From positions 1-64,000 of the forward strand of contig CACNQD010000004.1 of the NCBI GenBank assembly GCA_902622545.1: 64,000 nucleotides of DNA. The letters are read 5' to 3'. The notes beneath the pieces were generated by a model that was not told the DNA's origin, did no database searches, and saw nothing but the letters and a program-made list of their open reading frames with translations. This document shows positions 19,529 through 28,794 of the stretch, one piece after another (positions within the stretch are counted from its first letter, which is position 1; each line of letters begins with the position of its first letter). This DNA is from an uncultured Pelagibacteraceae bacterium. Its GTDB lineage: Bacteria > Pseudomonadota > Alphaproteobacteria > Pelagibacterales > Pelagibacteraceae. A program made the translations under genes and the position numbers.

Positions 19529-20985
19529 TTTTCACTTGCTAGCAGGTAATAGACAATACTTGAAACAGCAAAACCAATTATCCAAGAAAAAGATTGAAAT
19601 ATATTAAGATTAGTATTCCAAATAGTTGAAAATGCAAAGATAGTTCCTATTAAAATTGAATATAATGCTTTTAAATTCCATCCTTTAGAATACATATAGA
19701 CACTTTTTTCATCTGCAAAAAATATGTCTTTATTGATTAAAATTCTTTTTTTAATTACATAATAATCAACAATCATAATACCAAATATAGGTCCAAAAAA
19801 ACTCGCAACAGTATCTAAGATTGATAAGGACCCATTTTGGCTCAAAAGTGGTGTCCAAAGTGCTCCAACAAAAAATCCAAAAAACAATATAGTCAAACCC
19901 GATTTTTTTAAAGTCATATTTTTTGGCATAAAATTAATAATGATATTTTGAGTTGGGATATAGTTTGCAATTAAATTTGTTGAGGACGACGCAAATAAAA
20001 TAAATATTAATACAACCACTGTTAAAATTGTATTGTTTAATTTTCCTATAATATCTGTAGGGTTTGTAAGAACCGTTGAAATATTAATGTTATTACTTCT
20101 AAAATATGTATCAGAACCAACAATAATAACTAACACAAAAAAAGAAAACAGAATTAAAGAAAAAGCTAAAGATATATTGCCCTTAGTTAATTCTTTTGTA
20201 TCTTTTACATATCGTGAGTAGTCACCAAAGTTTAAAATTAAGATTGAATAATATGCAAATAATGTTCCTGTGATACCAATCATATTCGCTAATTTAAATT
20301 CTTCAAACCCACCATATAAGTTTAACCTATCCGACAACGTTTCTAAAACATACAAGTCACTTTCAGAAATAAAAATTAAAAAAAATAAAAACAGTCCAAA
20401 AAAAACAAACATTGCTGAAAAATTTACAAAATTCTTTATTCTTTTTTGTCCGTTGCTAAAAATTAAAAACTGTATCAATAAAGTGAATATAAAAGATAGC
20501 CAGTCAATCAAGTTCATTGACATGAAATATATTAAAAAAATATCGTTATCTAAAAAATTACTATCAATATTGAATAAAGTAATTCTTATTAAGTATCCAA
20601 TTGATTTAGAGATAAAAAAAGTTTGTACTCCAAAAAAAAATAAGCCAACAAATCCTCTTAAAAGACTAATATATTTTGCTCCCAAATAACCAGTTGATAT
20701 TCTTAAAAAAACTGGAAAAGGTATACCATGTCTTTGTGAAGGTGCTCCACCAAGGTTTGAAAAAAAACAAACTAAAATTGATGCTAATATTGAGCCAAAT
20801 AAAACTTCATAAAAATTTAAATTATAAAGCAAATATAAAGAACCTAATAAAGCGAAAGAAATGATGCTTTGTGTTCCAACAGTCCAAAAACAAAATATAT
20901 CTTTCCAATTCCAATTTTTATTTGTTGGATTTACTGAAACTATTTCCCAGTTTGTTAAATGAATATTTTCTTTATTAGGACTCAC
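19525..20985 (-). CDS. NCS1 family nucleobase/hydantoin-type permease
   Basis: A 486-residue membrane protein with about 12 hydrophobic helices. The N-terminal NCS1 pattern is visible: NKNWNWKDIFCFWTVG, then GAPSQRHGIPFPVFLRISTG. NCS1 members import uracil, allantoin, hydantoins, cytosine or thiamine-like rings with Na+ or H+; the substrate here is unknown. The start is a GTG at 20985, with no in-frame ATG upstream. It is co-oriented with the SDR that overlaps its 3' end and lies downstream of the TRAP genes. Confidence 0.85.
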   Translation of the reverse strand: MSPNKENIHLTNWEIVSVNPTNKNWNWKDIFCFWTVGTQSIISFALLGSLYLLYNLNFYEVLFGSILASILVCFFSNLGGAPSQRHGIPFPVFLRISTGYLGAKYISLLRGFVGLFFFGVQTFFISKSIGYLIRITLFNIDSNFLDNDIFLIYFMSMNLIDWLSFIFTLLIQFLIFSNGQKRIKNFVNFSAMFVFFGLFLFFLIFISESDLYVLETLSDRLNLYGGFEEFKLANMIGITGTLFAYYSILILNFGDYSRYVKDTKELTKGNISLAFSLILFSFFVLVIIVGSDTYFRSNNINISTVLTNPTDIIGKLNNTILTVVVLIFILFASSSTNLIANYIPTQNIIINFMPKNMTLKKSGLTILFFGFFVGALWTPLLSQNGSLSILDTVASFFGPIFGIMIVDYYVIKKRILINKDIFFADEKSVYMYSKGWNLKALYSILIGTIFAFSTIWNTNLNIFQSFSWIIGFAVSSIVYYLLASEK

Positions 20986-21009
20986 TATTCCATAATAATC
21001 ATATATAAA

Positions 21010-22344
21010 TTACTGTCCATACAAGACAGATGGCAACCATAGGACTATTTTAGGAAATATGATAATAATAATAAGACCAATTATTTGGAGCACCATAAAT
21101 TGCATCATTCCTAGATAAATATCCTTTAAATCCCATTCTGGAACGACTCCTTTTAAAAAATAAGCTGATAGTGCTACAGGAGGTGATAGCCAGGCGGTTT
21201 GTAAATTTACGGCAACTAATATTGCAAACCAGGTTAAATTAAATCCTAAAGCTTCAACTAAAGGTAAAATTATTGGAATTATAATCATAACTATTGGCAC
21301 CCATTCAAGAGGCCAACCTAATAGAAAGATCATAACCATTATCATTCCAAGAATTAGATATTTGTTCATTTCTAATCCTAATAAAAATTCAGTTAATAAT
21401 GTTGGTGTACCTAATCTTGCAAATACTGCTCCAAAAAAGTTTGATGCCGCAACTAAAACCATTATAAGTGCAGTAATTTCTAATGTTTTTACTAATGCTT
21501 CTTGTAATTTTGGTAATGTCAATTTTTTATAAGCTAAAGACAATAATAATGCACCCATTGCACCGCATCCTGCAGCTTCAGTTGGAGTGGCAAATCCTAA
21601 CAGAATACTTCCAAGTGCTGCAAACACTAAAGCTGCTGGAGGTACTAAACCTAAAAAAAACTCAATCCAAACTTTTTTCATGCTTGTAGCCCTCATATCT
21701 TCTGGTAATGGTGGCCCTAGCTTTGGGTTCATCATGCATCTTATTGTTGTATAAGCCGCGTACAATGTTGCTAATAAAATTCCAGGAAAAATTGCAGCTG
21801 CAAATAAGTCAATAACAGGAATCTCCATAATAGGGCCCATCACAACTAACATTATACTTGGTGGGATTAATATTCCTAATGTTCCACCAGCTGTTATGGT
21901 TCCAGCCGCAAGTCTCACATCATAACTTGAACGGTTCATTGATTTTGCGGCCATAATTCCTAAAATTGTAACTGAAGCACCAACAATTCCTGTTGCAGCT
22001 GCGAATATAACTGAGACAAATAAAACAGCGTAATATAAAGAGCCTCGAACTTTAGCTAGCATTAATTGAAAAGCAGAAAATAATCTTTCCATTAAACCAG
22101 CTTGTTCCATCATTATCCCCATAAATACAAATAGTGGAACTGCTGCTAGTGTTTGCTCGGTCATTACCATGGAAAATTGTAGCGTCATTAAATAAAAAAC
22201 TAATTTTCCAAATCCTAAATATCCGAAAACAAATCCTAAAAAAATTAATGTAAATGAAATAGGAAAACCAACAAATATTGCAAATAACATTACACCAACT
22301 AAAATAAAACCTAATATTGCTGGATCAATTAACTCTGCAATCAT
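21010..22344 (-). CDS. TRAP transporter large permease (DctM type)
   Basis: The 12-helix ion-coupled permease of a TRAP (tripartite ATP-independent periplasmic) transporter, 444 residues. Family segments include GFPISFTLIFLG, AAATGIVGASVTILG, GTLGILIPPSIMLVVMGP and FATPTEAAGCGAMGA. It overlaps the small permease gene by 4 nt (ATGA). The transporter imports an organic anion. A sulfonate such as isethionate is plausible because xsc and a GMC oxidoreductase are close by, but this is inference. Confidence 0.95.
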   Translation of the reverse strand: MIAELIDPAILGFILVGVMLFAIFVGFPISFTLIFLGFVFGYLGFGKLVFYLMTLQFSMVMTEQTLAAVPLFVFMGIMMEQAGLMERLFSAFQLMLAKVRGSLYYAVLFVSVIFAAATGIVGASVTILGIMAAKSMNRSSYDVRLAAGTITAGGTLGILIPPSIMLVVMGPIMEIPVIDLFAAAIFPGILLATLYAAYTTIRCMMNPKLGPPLPEDMRATSMKKVWIEFFLGLVPPAALVFAALGSILLGFATPTEAAGCGAMGALLLSLAYKKLTLPKLQEALVKTLEITALIMVLVAASNFFGAVFARLGTPTLLTEFLLGLEMNKYLILGMIMVMIFLLGWPLEWVPIVMIIIPIILPLVEALGFNLTWFAILVAVNLQTAWLSPPVALSAYFLKGVVPEWDLKDIYLGMMQFMVLQIIGLIIIIIFPKIVLWLPSVLYGQ

Positions 22345-22955
22345 TTATTTTCCCCTGGCCATTCACCTTTTTTACTTGCCCAATAACTTTTTAATAATTC
22401 TGATACACCTTGAATTAACAAAAAGATTATTCCAACCAATAAGCATGTTTTAATTGGCCACATAAAAGGCATCCAAGTAGTATCCATGCCTCTTTCACCT
22501 CTTCTAATAGACTCTTCTACAAAACCGATTGTCATATATAAAAAAACAATCAATCCTGGAAAATAAAATAAAATATATAACCAAAAATCTATTAAACCCT
22601 GTGTCTTAGTTTTAAAATTTCTATATAAAAAATCTGCTCTAATATGAACTCCTTTTGATAGAGCGTAAGCTGCACCCAGCATAAATAATGCTCCATAAAG
22701 AAATCTACTTATATCGTATGCCCAAATTGTAGGAGCTAAAAATAATTTTCGAGCAATGACTTCATAAGTCATTGCAAAAATTAATGGGATTAAAATCCAA
22801 CAAACTATATTTCCAACGATTTTACTAAATTTATCTATTCTTAATATGGTATTTGCCATCCATGATGGCATATCTTCAGGCATCTTATTAGAGGTCTCTC
22901 GCCTCTCAGCAATCATTTCATCTGATATATCAAAGTTTGATTGTTTGTCTGACAT
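22341..22955 (-). CDS. TRAP transporter small permease (DctQ type)
   Basis: A 204-residue protein with four hydrophobic helices after a hydrophilic N terminus of about 40 residues. The segment ISRFLYGALFMLGAAYALSKGVHIRADFLY is the DctQ signature region (G.A....... H...D). It sits between the binding protein and large permease genes. A strong hairpin separates it from the binding protein gene upstream. Confidence 0.93.
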   Translation of the reverse strand: MSDKQSNFDISDEMIAERRETSNKMPEDMPSWMANTILRIDKFSKIVGNIVCWILIPLIFAMTYEVIARKLFLAPTIWAYDISRFLYGALFMLGAAYALSKGVHIRADFLYRNFKTKTQGLIDFWLYILFYFPGLIVFLYMTIGFVEESIRRGERGMDTTWMPFMWPIKTCLLVGIIFLLIQGVSELLKSYWASKKGEWPGENK

Positions 22956-22973
22956 AAAGGAATTTTAAACAAA

Positions 22974-22999
22974 AAGAGCGGACTGTAAAGTCCGCTCTT
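22974..22999 (-). terminator. Intra-operon hairpin (attenuator) between TRAP binding protein and permease genes
   Basis: A perfect 11-bp stem, AAGAGCGGACT/AGTCCGCTCTT, with a 4-nt loop. On the minus-strand transcript it is followed by TTTTTGTTTAAA. It lies 26 nt downstream of the binding-protein stop and 18 nt upstream of the small permease start. Partial termination or 3' protection here would yield more binding protein than permease, as in many binding-protein transport operons. Confidence 0.75.
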
Positions 23000-23024
23000 A
23001 TTAAATTTAAAAGTTATTATTTTT

Positions 23025-24116
23025 TTACTTCAATGTCGCTGCGTGAGCCATTCCAAGCTTAGCATTAGACATTTGGGCACCGCTCCAGAAAGGAACAGCA
23101 ACATCAGCAAACTCTTTCATAGAGTCATATACTTTTTTGAAAAATGCGTTTTTCTCAGCATTTTTATTTAAAGTAGCTTTTGCTGCAGCCATATATTCTA
23201 CGAAATAATCAGATGGAGTGTCTTCTAATTTAACCCCATGCTTAGTAGTAAGCTCTTGTAAAGCTTTACCGTTTTCGTAAATTCTGTAGCTTAAAGATTT
23301 TGCTAGTGATGCATTAGCAGCAACTTCAAGAGATTTTTTCTCGTGAGCTGTCATTGCATTATAAGTTTTTCCAGTTATGTAAAAGTCAGCATTAACTACA
23401 ACTTGGTGTAATCCTTGTAAGTAGTAATGTTTTAAGACTTTTTGAAAACCAAACGTTAAATCTGGTTTTGGACAACACCACTCAGCTGCATCAATAGTGC
23501 CTGCTTCAAGTGCTGGTAAAATATCACCACCACCCATTGCAACAGATGCTATACCAATGTCTTTGTAAGTTTGTCCTGGGATTCCTGGAGGAGTTCTGAA
23601 TTTATATTTTCTAAAGTCAGCCATATCTTTAATTGGTTTTGGAAACCAACCTAAAGCTTCTGGTCCAACTGGTTGAAGCATAAATCCTTTTATATCTCTT
23701 CCCATTTCTTTCCATAATTGGTCGTAAAGTTCTTTTCCACCACCATATTGGAACCATGATAGAAATGCTAAGTTATCTATACCTACTCCACCTCCTGCTA
23801 CAGGTGAACCAAATAACATAGCTGCTGGGTGATCGCCTGACCAATAGTGTGTCCAAGCAAATCCACAGTCAATTAAACCTTTGTCAACCGCATCTAAAGT
23901 TTCTTTAACTCCAACAACTGCTCCTGCTGGTAAAATTTCAAATTTTAAAGATCCATCAGTTAAAGCTGTTACAGTATCAGTGAAGTCTTTAAGCATTTTT
24001 ACCTCATCTGCTTTAGTATTAAGAACGGTCTGACATTTCAATGTTTTAGCGCTAGCGTTTGATACAAAACCAAATACTAAAAAAGCGGTAAACAAGATTG
24101 AAATAATTTTTTTCAT
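23025..24116 (-). CDS. TRAP transporter substrate-binding protein (DctP type)
   Basis: A 363-residue periplasmic binding protein with signal peptide MKKIISILFTAFLVFGFVSNASA. DctP-family features are KFRTPPGIPGQTYKDIG (with the substrate-binding Arg) and EAGTIDAAEWCCPKPDLTFGF. A very good ribosome site, AGAGAGGGAAATT, precedes the ATG, in line with high expression. It is transcribed divergently from the GMC oxidoreductase gene and shares a roughly 130-nt control region with it. That arrangement would suit uptake and first oxidation of one substrate. Confidence 0.95.
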   Translation of the reverse strand: MKKIISILFTAFLVFGFVSNASAKTLKCQTVLNTKADEVKMLKDFTDTVTALTDGSLKFEILPAGAVVGVKETLDAVDKGLIDCGFAWTHYWSGDHPAAMLFGSPVAGGGVGIDNLAFLSWFQYGGGKELYDQLWKEMGRDIKGFMLQPVGPEALGWFPKPIKDMADFRKYKFRTPPGIPGQTYKDIGIASVAMGGGDILPALEAGTIDAAEWCCPKPDLTFGFQKVLKHYYLQGLHQVVVNADFYITGKTYNAMTAHEKKSLEVAANASLAKSLSYRIYENGKALQELTTKHGVKLEDTPSDYFVEYMAAAKATLNKNAEKNAFFKKVYDSMKEFADVAVPFWSGAQMSNAKLGMAHAATLK

Positions 24117-24246
24117 AATTTCCCTCTCTTAAGTTATTTTTAAAAAACTAATTCTGACAAAAATCTTATAACGATACAAGAACCAAATATCTCAATAAAC
24201 CTAGTAAAAATGAGAGATTCAGTATAAAAATAAACCCAAAGTGATT

Positions 24247-25866
24247 ATGGAAAATTTTGATTATATTATTATTGGAGCAGGCTCAGCTGGTTGTGTTTTA
24301 GCTAATCGATTATCAGAAAATCCTAAAAATAAAGTTTTACTGTTAGAGGCTGGTGGAAAAGATAATTATCCATGGATACACATACCCGTTGGTTATTATA
24401 AGACTATGCATAATCCAAAAGTAGATTGGTGTTTTCGTACAGAAAAAGATGAGACGATGAATAATAGGTCAATAAGATATCCTAGAGGCAAAACACTAGG
24501 AGGCAGTTCATCAATAAATGGTTTGTTGTGGATAAGGGGTCAAAGTAATGATTACGATAATTGGCGTCAGCAAGGTAACAAAGGTTGGGGATGGGATGAT
24601 GTATTACCGTACTTTATAAAATCAGAAAACAACGAGCTAGGCAAAGGCAAATTTCATAGTGATGAAGGTCCAATCATGGTTGCAAATAAAAAAATTAAAT
24701 TAAAAATGCTTGATGAATTTATAAATGCTGCAGAGGAAAAAGGTATTCCTAAGGTAAATGATTTTAATACAGGTGATAATTTTGGTGTTGGTTTTTTTCA
24801 ATTTACTACAACTTTTAATAAATTAGGTTTGAAATTAAGATATAGTGCAGCAAAAGGTTACTTAAATCCTGCAAAAAAAAGATCGAATTTAAAGATATTA
24901 ACTAATGCTCATGTTCAAAAAATTAATTTTGAAGGTAAAAAAGCTTCAGGTATTGAATACTTTCTTGGAGAAAATTTGACTAAAATTTATGCCAATAAAG
25001 AGGTTATATTATGTGCGGGCTCAATTGGATCGCCTCATATCTTACAAGTCTCAGGAATTGGTGATGGTGATAAATTAAGTAAAATTGGGATAGATTTAAT
25101 AAAAAATCTTAAAGGAGTTGGTAAAAATTTACAAGACCACTTAATGTTTAGACCAGTATATAAAGTTAAAAATTTAAAATCGTTGAATAAGAAAATTAAT
25201 AGTCTTTTTGGAAAATTTTTAATTGGATTAGAATATATTTTTAATCAAAGTGGACCAATGACTATGGGAGCAAGTCAGGTGTGTGGTTTTGCTAAAAGTG
25301 ACAGTTCTAGAGAAACTCCAAATCTACAATTCCATGTACAGCCTATTAGTACAGATATTTTAGGAGCAACTAAACTCCATGATTTTGACGGAATTACACC
25401 AACAGTTGCTAATATTAGACCATCAAGTAGAGGAGAAATTAATATTGTAAGTAAAAATATTAAAGATAATCCAAAGATTAAGATGAATTATTTATCAACT
25501 GATGATGATAGGTATGTTGCTGCACAAGGATTAAAATTTGTAAGAAAAATAATGTTAGATACTGAAACATTTAAAAAATATGAACCAGAGGAATACCGTC
25601 CTGGTGCTCACATTAAAGATGACGAGGAACTAGTTAAAGCTGGTAGTGACTATGCACAAACAATTTTTCATCCTGTTGGCACTTGCAAAATGGGTCAAGA
25701 TGAGAATTCAGTTGTAAACGATAGACTTAAAGTTCATGGAGTTGAAAATTTAAGAGTAGTTGATGCATCAATTATGCCTAATATTACATCAGGAAATACA
25801 AACGCACCAACTATTATGATTGCAGAAAAAGCATCTGACATGATATTAGAAGACAATCTGCAATGA
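24247..25866 (+). CDS. GMC family FAD-dependent alcohol dehydrogenase (choline dehydrogenase-like)
   Basis: A 539-residue FAD enzyme. The N-terminal Rossmann motif is [23 protein letters not shown] signature 1 is [19 protein letters not shown], signature 2 is [15 protein letters not shown], and the C-terminal [10 protein letters not shown] supplies the catalytic His. I use the ATG at 24247 rather than the track's GTG at 24241. Such enzymes oxidise choline, alcohols or, in isethionate degraders (IseJ), isethionate to sulfoacetaldehyde. Because Xsc lies 5 kb away and a TRAP system is divergent to it, an IseJ-like role is possible but unproven. Confidence 0.9.
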   Translation: MENFDYIIIGAGSAGCVLANRLSENPKNKVLLLEAGGKDNYPWIHIPVGYYKTMHNPKVDWCFRTEKDETMNNRSIRYPRGKTLGGSSSINGLLWIRGQSNDYDNWRQQGNKGWGWDDVLPYFIKSENNELGKGKFHSDEGPIMVANKKIKLKMLDEFINAAEEKGIPKVNDFNTGDNFGVGFFQFTTTFNKLGLKLRYSAAKGYLNPAKKRSNLKILTNAHVQKINFEGKKASGIEYFLGENLTKIYANKEVILCAGSIGSPHILQVSGIGDGDKLSKIGIDLIKNLKGVGKNLQDHLMFRPVYKVKNLKSLNKKINSLFGKFLIGLEYIFNQSGPMTMGASQVCGFAKSDSSRETPNLQFHVQPISTDILGATKLHDFDGITPTVANIRPSSRGEINIVSKNIKDNPKIKMNYLSTDDDRYVAAQGLKFVRKIMLDTETFKKYEPEEYRPGAHIKDDEELVKAGSDYAQTIFHPVGTCKMGQDENSVVNDRLKVHGVENLRVVDASIMPNITSGNTNAPTIMIAEKASDMILEDNLQ

Positions 25867-26444
25867 ATGAAGAAATAATAATTTTTACACAAATAGTTTT
25901 TATCGATTTAGTTTTAGCGGGTGATAATGCAATAATAATTGGTATGGTTGCATCTCAATTTCCAGCCGCGGAGAGAAAAAAAATTATTTTTTGGGGAATT
26001 GGTGGAGCTGTTGTTTTAAGAATAATACTAACTCTTTTAACTGCATACTTGTTACAAATAACTGGTCTAAGATTGATTGGTGGGTTAGCGTTATTATATA
26101 TTTGCTATAAACTTTATAAAGATATTCTAAAAGATTCTAATAGTGAACCAAATAGTAAGATAAAAATAGATAAGTCTAGTTTTATAAAAGCTATATCAAC
26201 TGTATTAATTGCAGATTTTACAATGAGTTTAGATAACGTGCTTGGTGTAGCTGGAGCAGCAAAAGATCACTACGGACTTTTGGTTTTTGGTTTAGTCTTA
26301 TCAATAGTTTTAATGGCAACTGCTGCTACTTTAATATCTGGATGGATAAAAAAGTATAAATGGATTGGTTGGGTTGGTTTATTAGCAATACTGGTAGTTG
26401 CAATAGATTTGATTTATACTGACCTAAAAATTTTAATTATTTGA
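25863..26444 (+). CDS. TerC family integral membrane protein
   Basis: A 193-residue protein with about six or seven helices. It has the two TerC repeats: [15 protein letters not shown] near the N terminus and [15 protein letters not shown] in the middle, both with the conserved D...DN pattern. TerC proteins are linked to manganese or other metal export during membrane-protein metallation. The gene overlaps the GMC gene by 4 nt and the following SDR gene by one nucleotide (TGATG). Confidence 0.9.
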   Translation: MNEEIIIFTQIVFIDLVLAGDNAIIIGMVASQFPAAERKKIIFWGIGGAVVLRIILTLLTAYLLQITGLRLIGGLALLYICYKLYKDILKDSNSEPNSKIKIDKSSFIKAISTVLIADFTMSLDNVLGVAGAAKDHYGLLVFGLVLSIVLMATAATLISGWIKKYKWIGWVGLLAILVVAIDLIYTDLKILII

Positions 26445-27211
26445 TGTACCTAAAAAAATATAACTTAAAAAACAAAACAGCTCTTGTTACAGGTGCCGGT
26501 AAAGGTTTAGGGCGAGCCTGCGCAATTGCTTTAGCTGAAGCCGGAACAAATCTAATAATAATTAGCAGGACTGAAAAAGATTTAAAAGAAGTCTCAAAAA
26601 TTATTAAAAAATTTAGAGTAAATTGTAAATATTTTGTATGTGATGTTACAAAATATGAACAAATTAAAAAAGTTATTAATTCTCAAAAAAGAATAGATGT
26701 TGTTGTCAATAATGCGGGAACAAATATTCCAGAACATTTTACTAAAGTTAAAAAAAGTAACATGGAGTATTTGGTAAAAGTTAACACTATAGCTTCATTT
26801 AATATAGCTCAGCTAAGCGCATTAAAGATGATTGAATTAAAAACAAGAAAAAAAACTGGGGGAGTTATAATTAATATGTCTTCACAAATGGGGCATGTGG
26901 GTGGACCAATTAGAAGTGTTTATAATATGAATAAATTTGGTTTAGAAGGATTAACCAAAGGAATGTCAATAGATTTAGCTAAATACAATATAAGAGTAAA
27001 TACTATATGCCCAACTTTTGTTGTAACCCCAATGACTAAAAAATTTTTAAAAGACAAAAAATTTATGAAAGAAGTTCTTGGTAATATTCCACTAGGAAAG
27101 TTTGCAGAACTGTCAGATATTGCAAGTGCTGTTGTTTTTTTAGCTTCAGATCAAGCATCGATGATTACTGGAACATCTTTATTGGTAGATGGTGGATGGA
27201 CAGCAAAATAA
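26444..27211 (+). CDS. Short-chain dehydrogenase/reductase
   Basis: A 255-residue classical SDR. TGAGKGLGRACA is the cofactor motif, NNAGTN follows, INMSSQMG carries the catalytic Ser, and YNMNKFG is the YxxxK pair (the tyrosine plus lysine four residues on). It ends ...SLLVDGGWTAK as expected. I start it at the ATG overlapping the TerC stop (TGATG) rather than the TTG one codon earlier. The substrate is unknown. It is the third gene of an overlapping plus-strand run. Confidence 0.9.
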   Translation: MYLKKYNLKNKTALVTGAGKGLGRACAIALAEAGTNLIIISRTEKDLKEVSKIIKKFRVNCKYFVCDVTKYEQIKKVINSQKRIDVVVNNAGTNIPEHFTKVKKSNMEYLVKVNTIASFNIAQLSALKMIELKTRKKTGGVIINMSSQMGHVGGPIRSVYNMNKFGLEGLTKGMSIDLAKYNIRVNTICPTFVVTPMTKKFLKDKKFMKEVLGNIPLGKFAELSDIASAVVFLASDQASMITGTSLLVDGGWTAK

Positions 27212-28008
27212 TAAAATATATTTTATTATTTGTTTTCATTTTTTCATTTGAAGCAAAATCAATTGAATTCAATGGTAAATTTATTCAAGGTCATTTTATT
27301 TTAGGAAAAACAGATCCTGGAGCCAAAATTAAAATTGATGATAAAGAAATAAAAGTTACTGAAGATGGTGATTTTGTTTTTGGACTTGAAAGAGATAGAA
27401 AAAATGATGTGGTGATCGTCAAAACATTGAATGGTAATAAGACTAAAATAGTTAAAAAGGTAATTAAAAGAGAATACAAAATTCAAAGAATTGATGGTCT
27501 TGAGCCTAAGAAAGTCACACCTCCTAAAGAATTTTATGCAAGGATTAAAAAAGAAAATAAATTAATTGTTAGAGCTAGAGAAATAAATTCAAATTTAAAA
27601 TTTTTTAAAAATAAATTTATAGCTCCTTTAGATGATGCAATAATAACAGGAATTTATGGTAGTCAAAGGATTCTTAACGGTAAACCTAAGTCTCCCCACT
27701 ATGGAATAGATTTTGCAGGTAAACTTGGAACTCCAATAAAAGCGATGGCTAATGGAGTAGTCACGCTTGCTGAGAATGATTTATATTACACTGGAGCAAC
27801 GCTTATTTTTGATCACGGACATGGAATTTCTACATTATATATGCACATGGATAAAATATTTGTAGAAGAAGGTGATATTGTAAAACAAGGTGATATAATC
27901 GGTACTGTAGGTTCTAGCGGAAGATCAACTGGACCTCATTTAGACATTAGGTTAAATTGGTTTGGGATTAAGTTAGATCCCTCAACAGTTATAGATATAA
28001 AATTATGA
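27196..28008 (+). CDS. Exported M23 family peptidase (LytM-like)
   Basis: A 270-residue protein with a signal peptide (KIIKYILLFVFIFSFEAKS). A beta-rich N-terminal domain comes first, then a C-terminal M23 domain. The zinc motif HxxxD is HYGIDFAG, and a His-rich loop reads DHGHGISTLYMHM. The last motif, normally HLH, is GPHLDIRLNW, so one usual zinc ligand is Asp. Variants of this kind occur in other proteobacterial M23 proteins, so activity is uncertain rather than excluded. The likely substrate is peptidoglycan cross-links, or it could be an activator of an amidase. Overlaps the SDR by 16 nt. Confidence 0.88.
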   Translation: MDSKIIKYILLFVFIFSFEAKSIEFNGKFIQGHFILGKTDPGAKIKIDDKEIKVTEDGDFVFGLERDRKNDVVIVKTLNGNKTKIVKKVIKREYKIQRIDGLEPKKVTPPKEFYARIKKENKLIVRAREINSNLKFFKNKFIAPLDDAIITGIYGSQRILNGKPKSPHYGIDFAGKLGTPIKAMANGVVTLAENDLYYTGATLIFDHGHGISTLYMHMDKIFVEEGDIVKQGDIIGTVGSSGRSTGPHLDIRLNWFGIKLDPSTVIDIKL

Positions 28009-28781
28009 AACAAAATAATTTAGAAAAAATCTCAAATAAACTTGTAACTGCGTTTTTGAAAAATAGACTAATAAAAGCAATCCCTAATAAATATACAAAA
28101 AAAATAAAAGAAGCACAAAAATTGAGAAAACTTTGTGAAAGTAAAATTAAATTGCCTGCAATTGGTTTTAAAGCAGCTGGCACAGGTATTCCTTTAATCA
28201 AAAAGTTAAAAGAAAAGGAACCTTTTTATGCAACAGTTTATAAAAGAAATTGTTTAAGTAGTGGTAAAAGTGTTAAAATAAATAAAGCAACTTTAGGTAT
28301 AGAGCTCGAAGTTTGTTATAAAGTTAAAAAATCCTTTTTTTTATCTAAAGGTTTAATTACTATGAAAAATATATCGAAATATATTTCTCACATGGCGCCA
28401 TGTATTGAGGTGGTTGGTTACAGACAAAGAAAAAAAGGAATTACTTCTTTTGGTGACTTATGCAGTGATTTCGGTGCAAATGTAAAATTTTTAATAGGTG
28501 CCAAAAAGAAATATAAAAGAATAAATATTGGGAATTTGAAAACTAATATTTCAAATAAAAAAATTAATCAAAGCGTAAGTGGTAATACTAATACAGTCTA
28601 CATAAACCCATTAAACTCTTTGAGATTTGTTTTGAATAAAGTTAGAAAAGATAAAATAAATTTAAATAAAGATTTTTGGGTTTTTACTGGTTCTTCGGTT
28701 GGTGTAGTTCCAATTAAAGGTAAGGGTCTTTATACTGGTAAAGTTGATAAACTAGGTTCAGTTAAAGCAGTTATAAGATAA
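28005..28781 (+). CDS. 2-keto-4-pentenoate hydratase (MhpD)/FAH-fold protein
   Basis: A 258-residue protein overlapping the peptidase gene by 4 nt (ATGA). Segments typical of the MhpD-like hydratase/decarboxylase family are visible. They are GIELEVCYKV with acidic metal ligands, MAPCIEVVGYRQR, and FGDLCSDFGANVKFLIGAKK. A GSSVGVVPIKGKG loop comes near the C terminus. The family hydrates 2-oxo-4-enoic acids or decarboxylates 4-oxalocrotonate; the actual substrate is unknown. It is Lys-rich, as are its neighbours. It converges with xsc, with stops 13 nt apart. Confidence 0.75.
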   Translation: MKQNNLEKISNKLVTAFLKNRLIKAIPNKYTKKIKEAQKLRKLCESKIKLPAIGFKAAGTGIPLIKKLKEKEPFYATVYKRNCLSSGKSVKINKATLGIELEVCYKVKKSFFLSKGLITMKNISKYISHMAPCIEVVGYRQRKKGITSFGDLCSDFGANVKFLIGAKKKYKRINIGNLKTNISNKKINQSVSGNTNTVYINPLNSLRFVLNKVRKDKINLNKDFWVFTGSSVGVVPIKGKGLYTGKVDKLGSVKAVIR

Positions 28782-28794
28782 AAAATTGTTTAAA

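Noticed and set aside
20270-20689. 139-aa plus-strand ORF opposite the NCS1 permease
   Set aside because: Lys/Asn-rich antisense frame typical of AT-rich DNA; the permease frame is continuous and motif-bearing.
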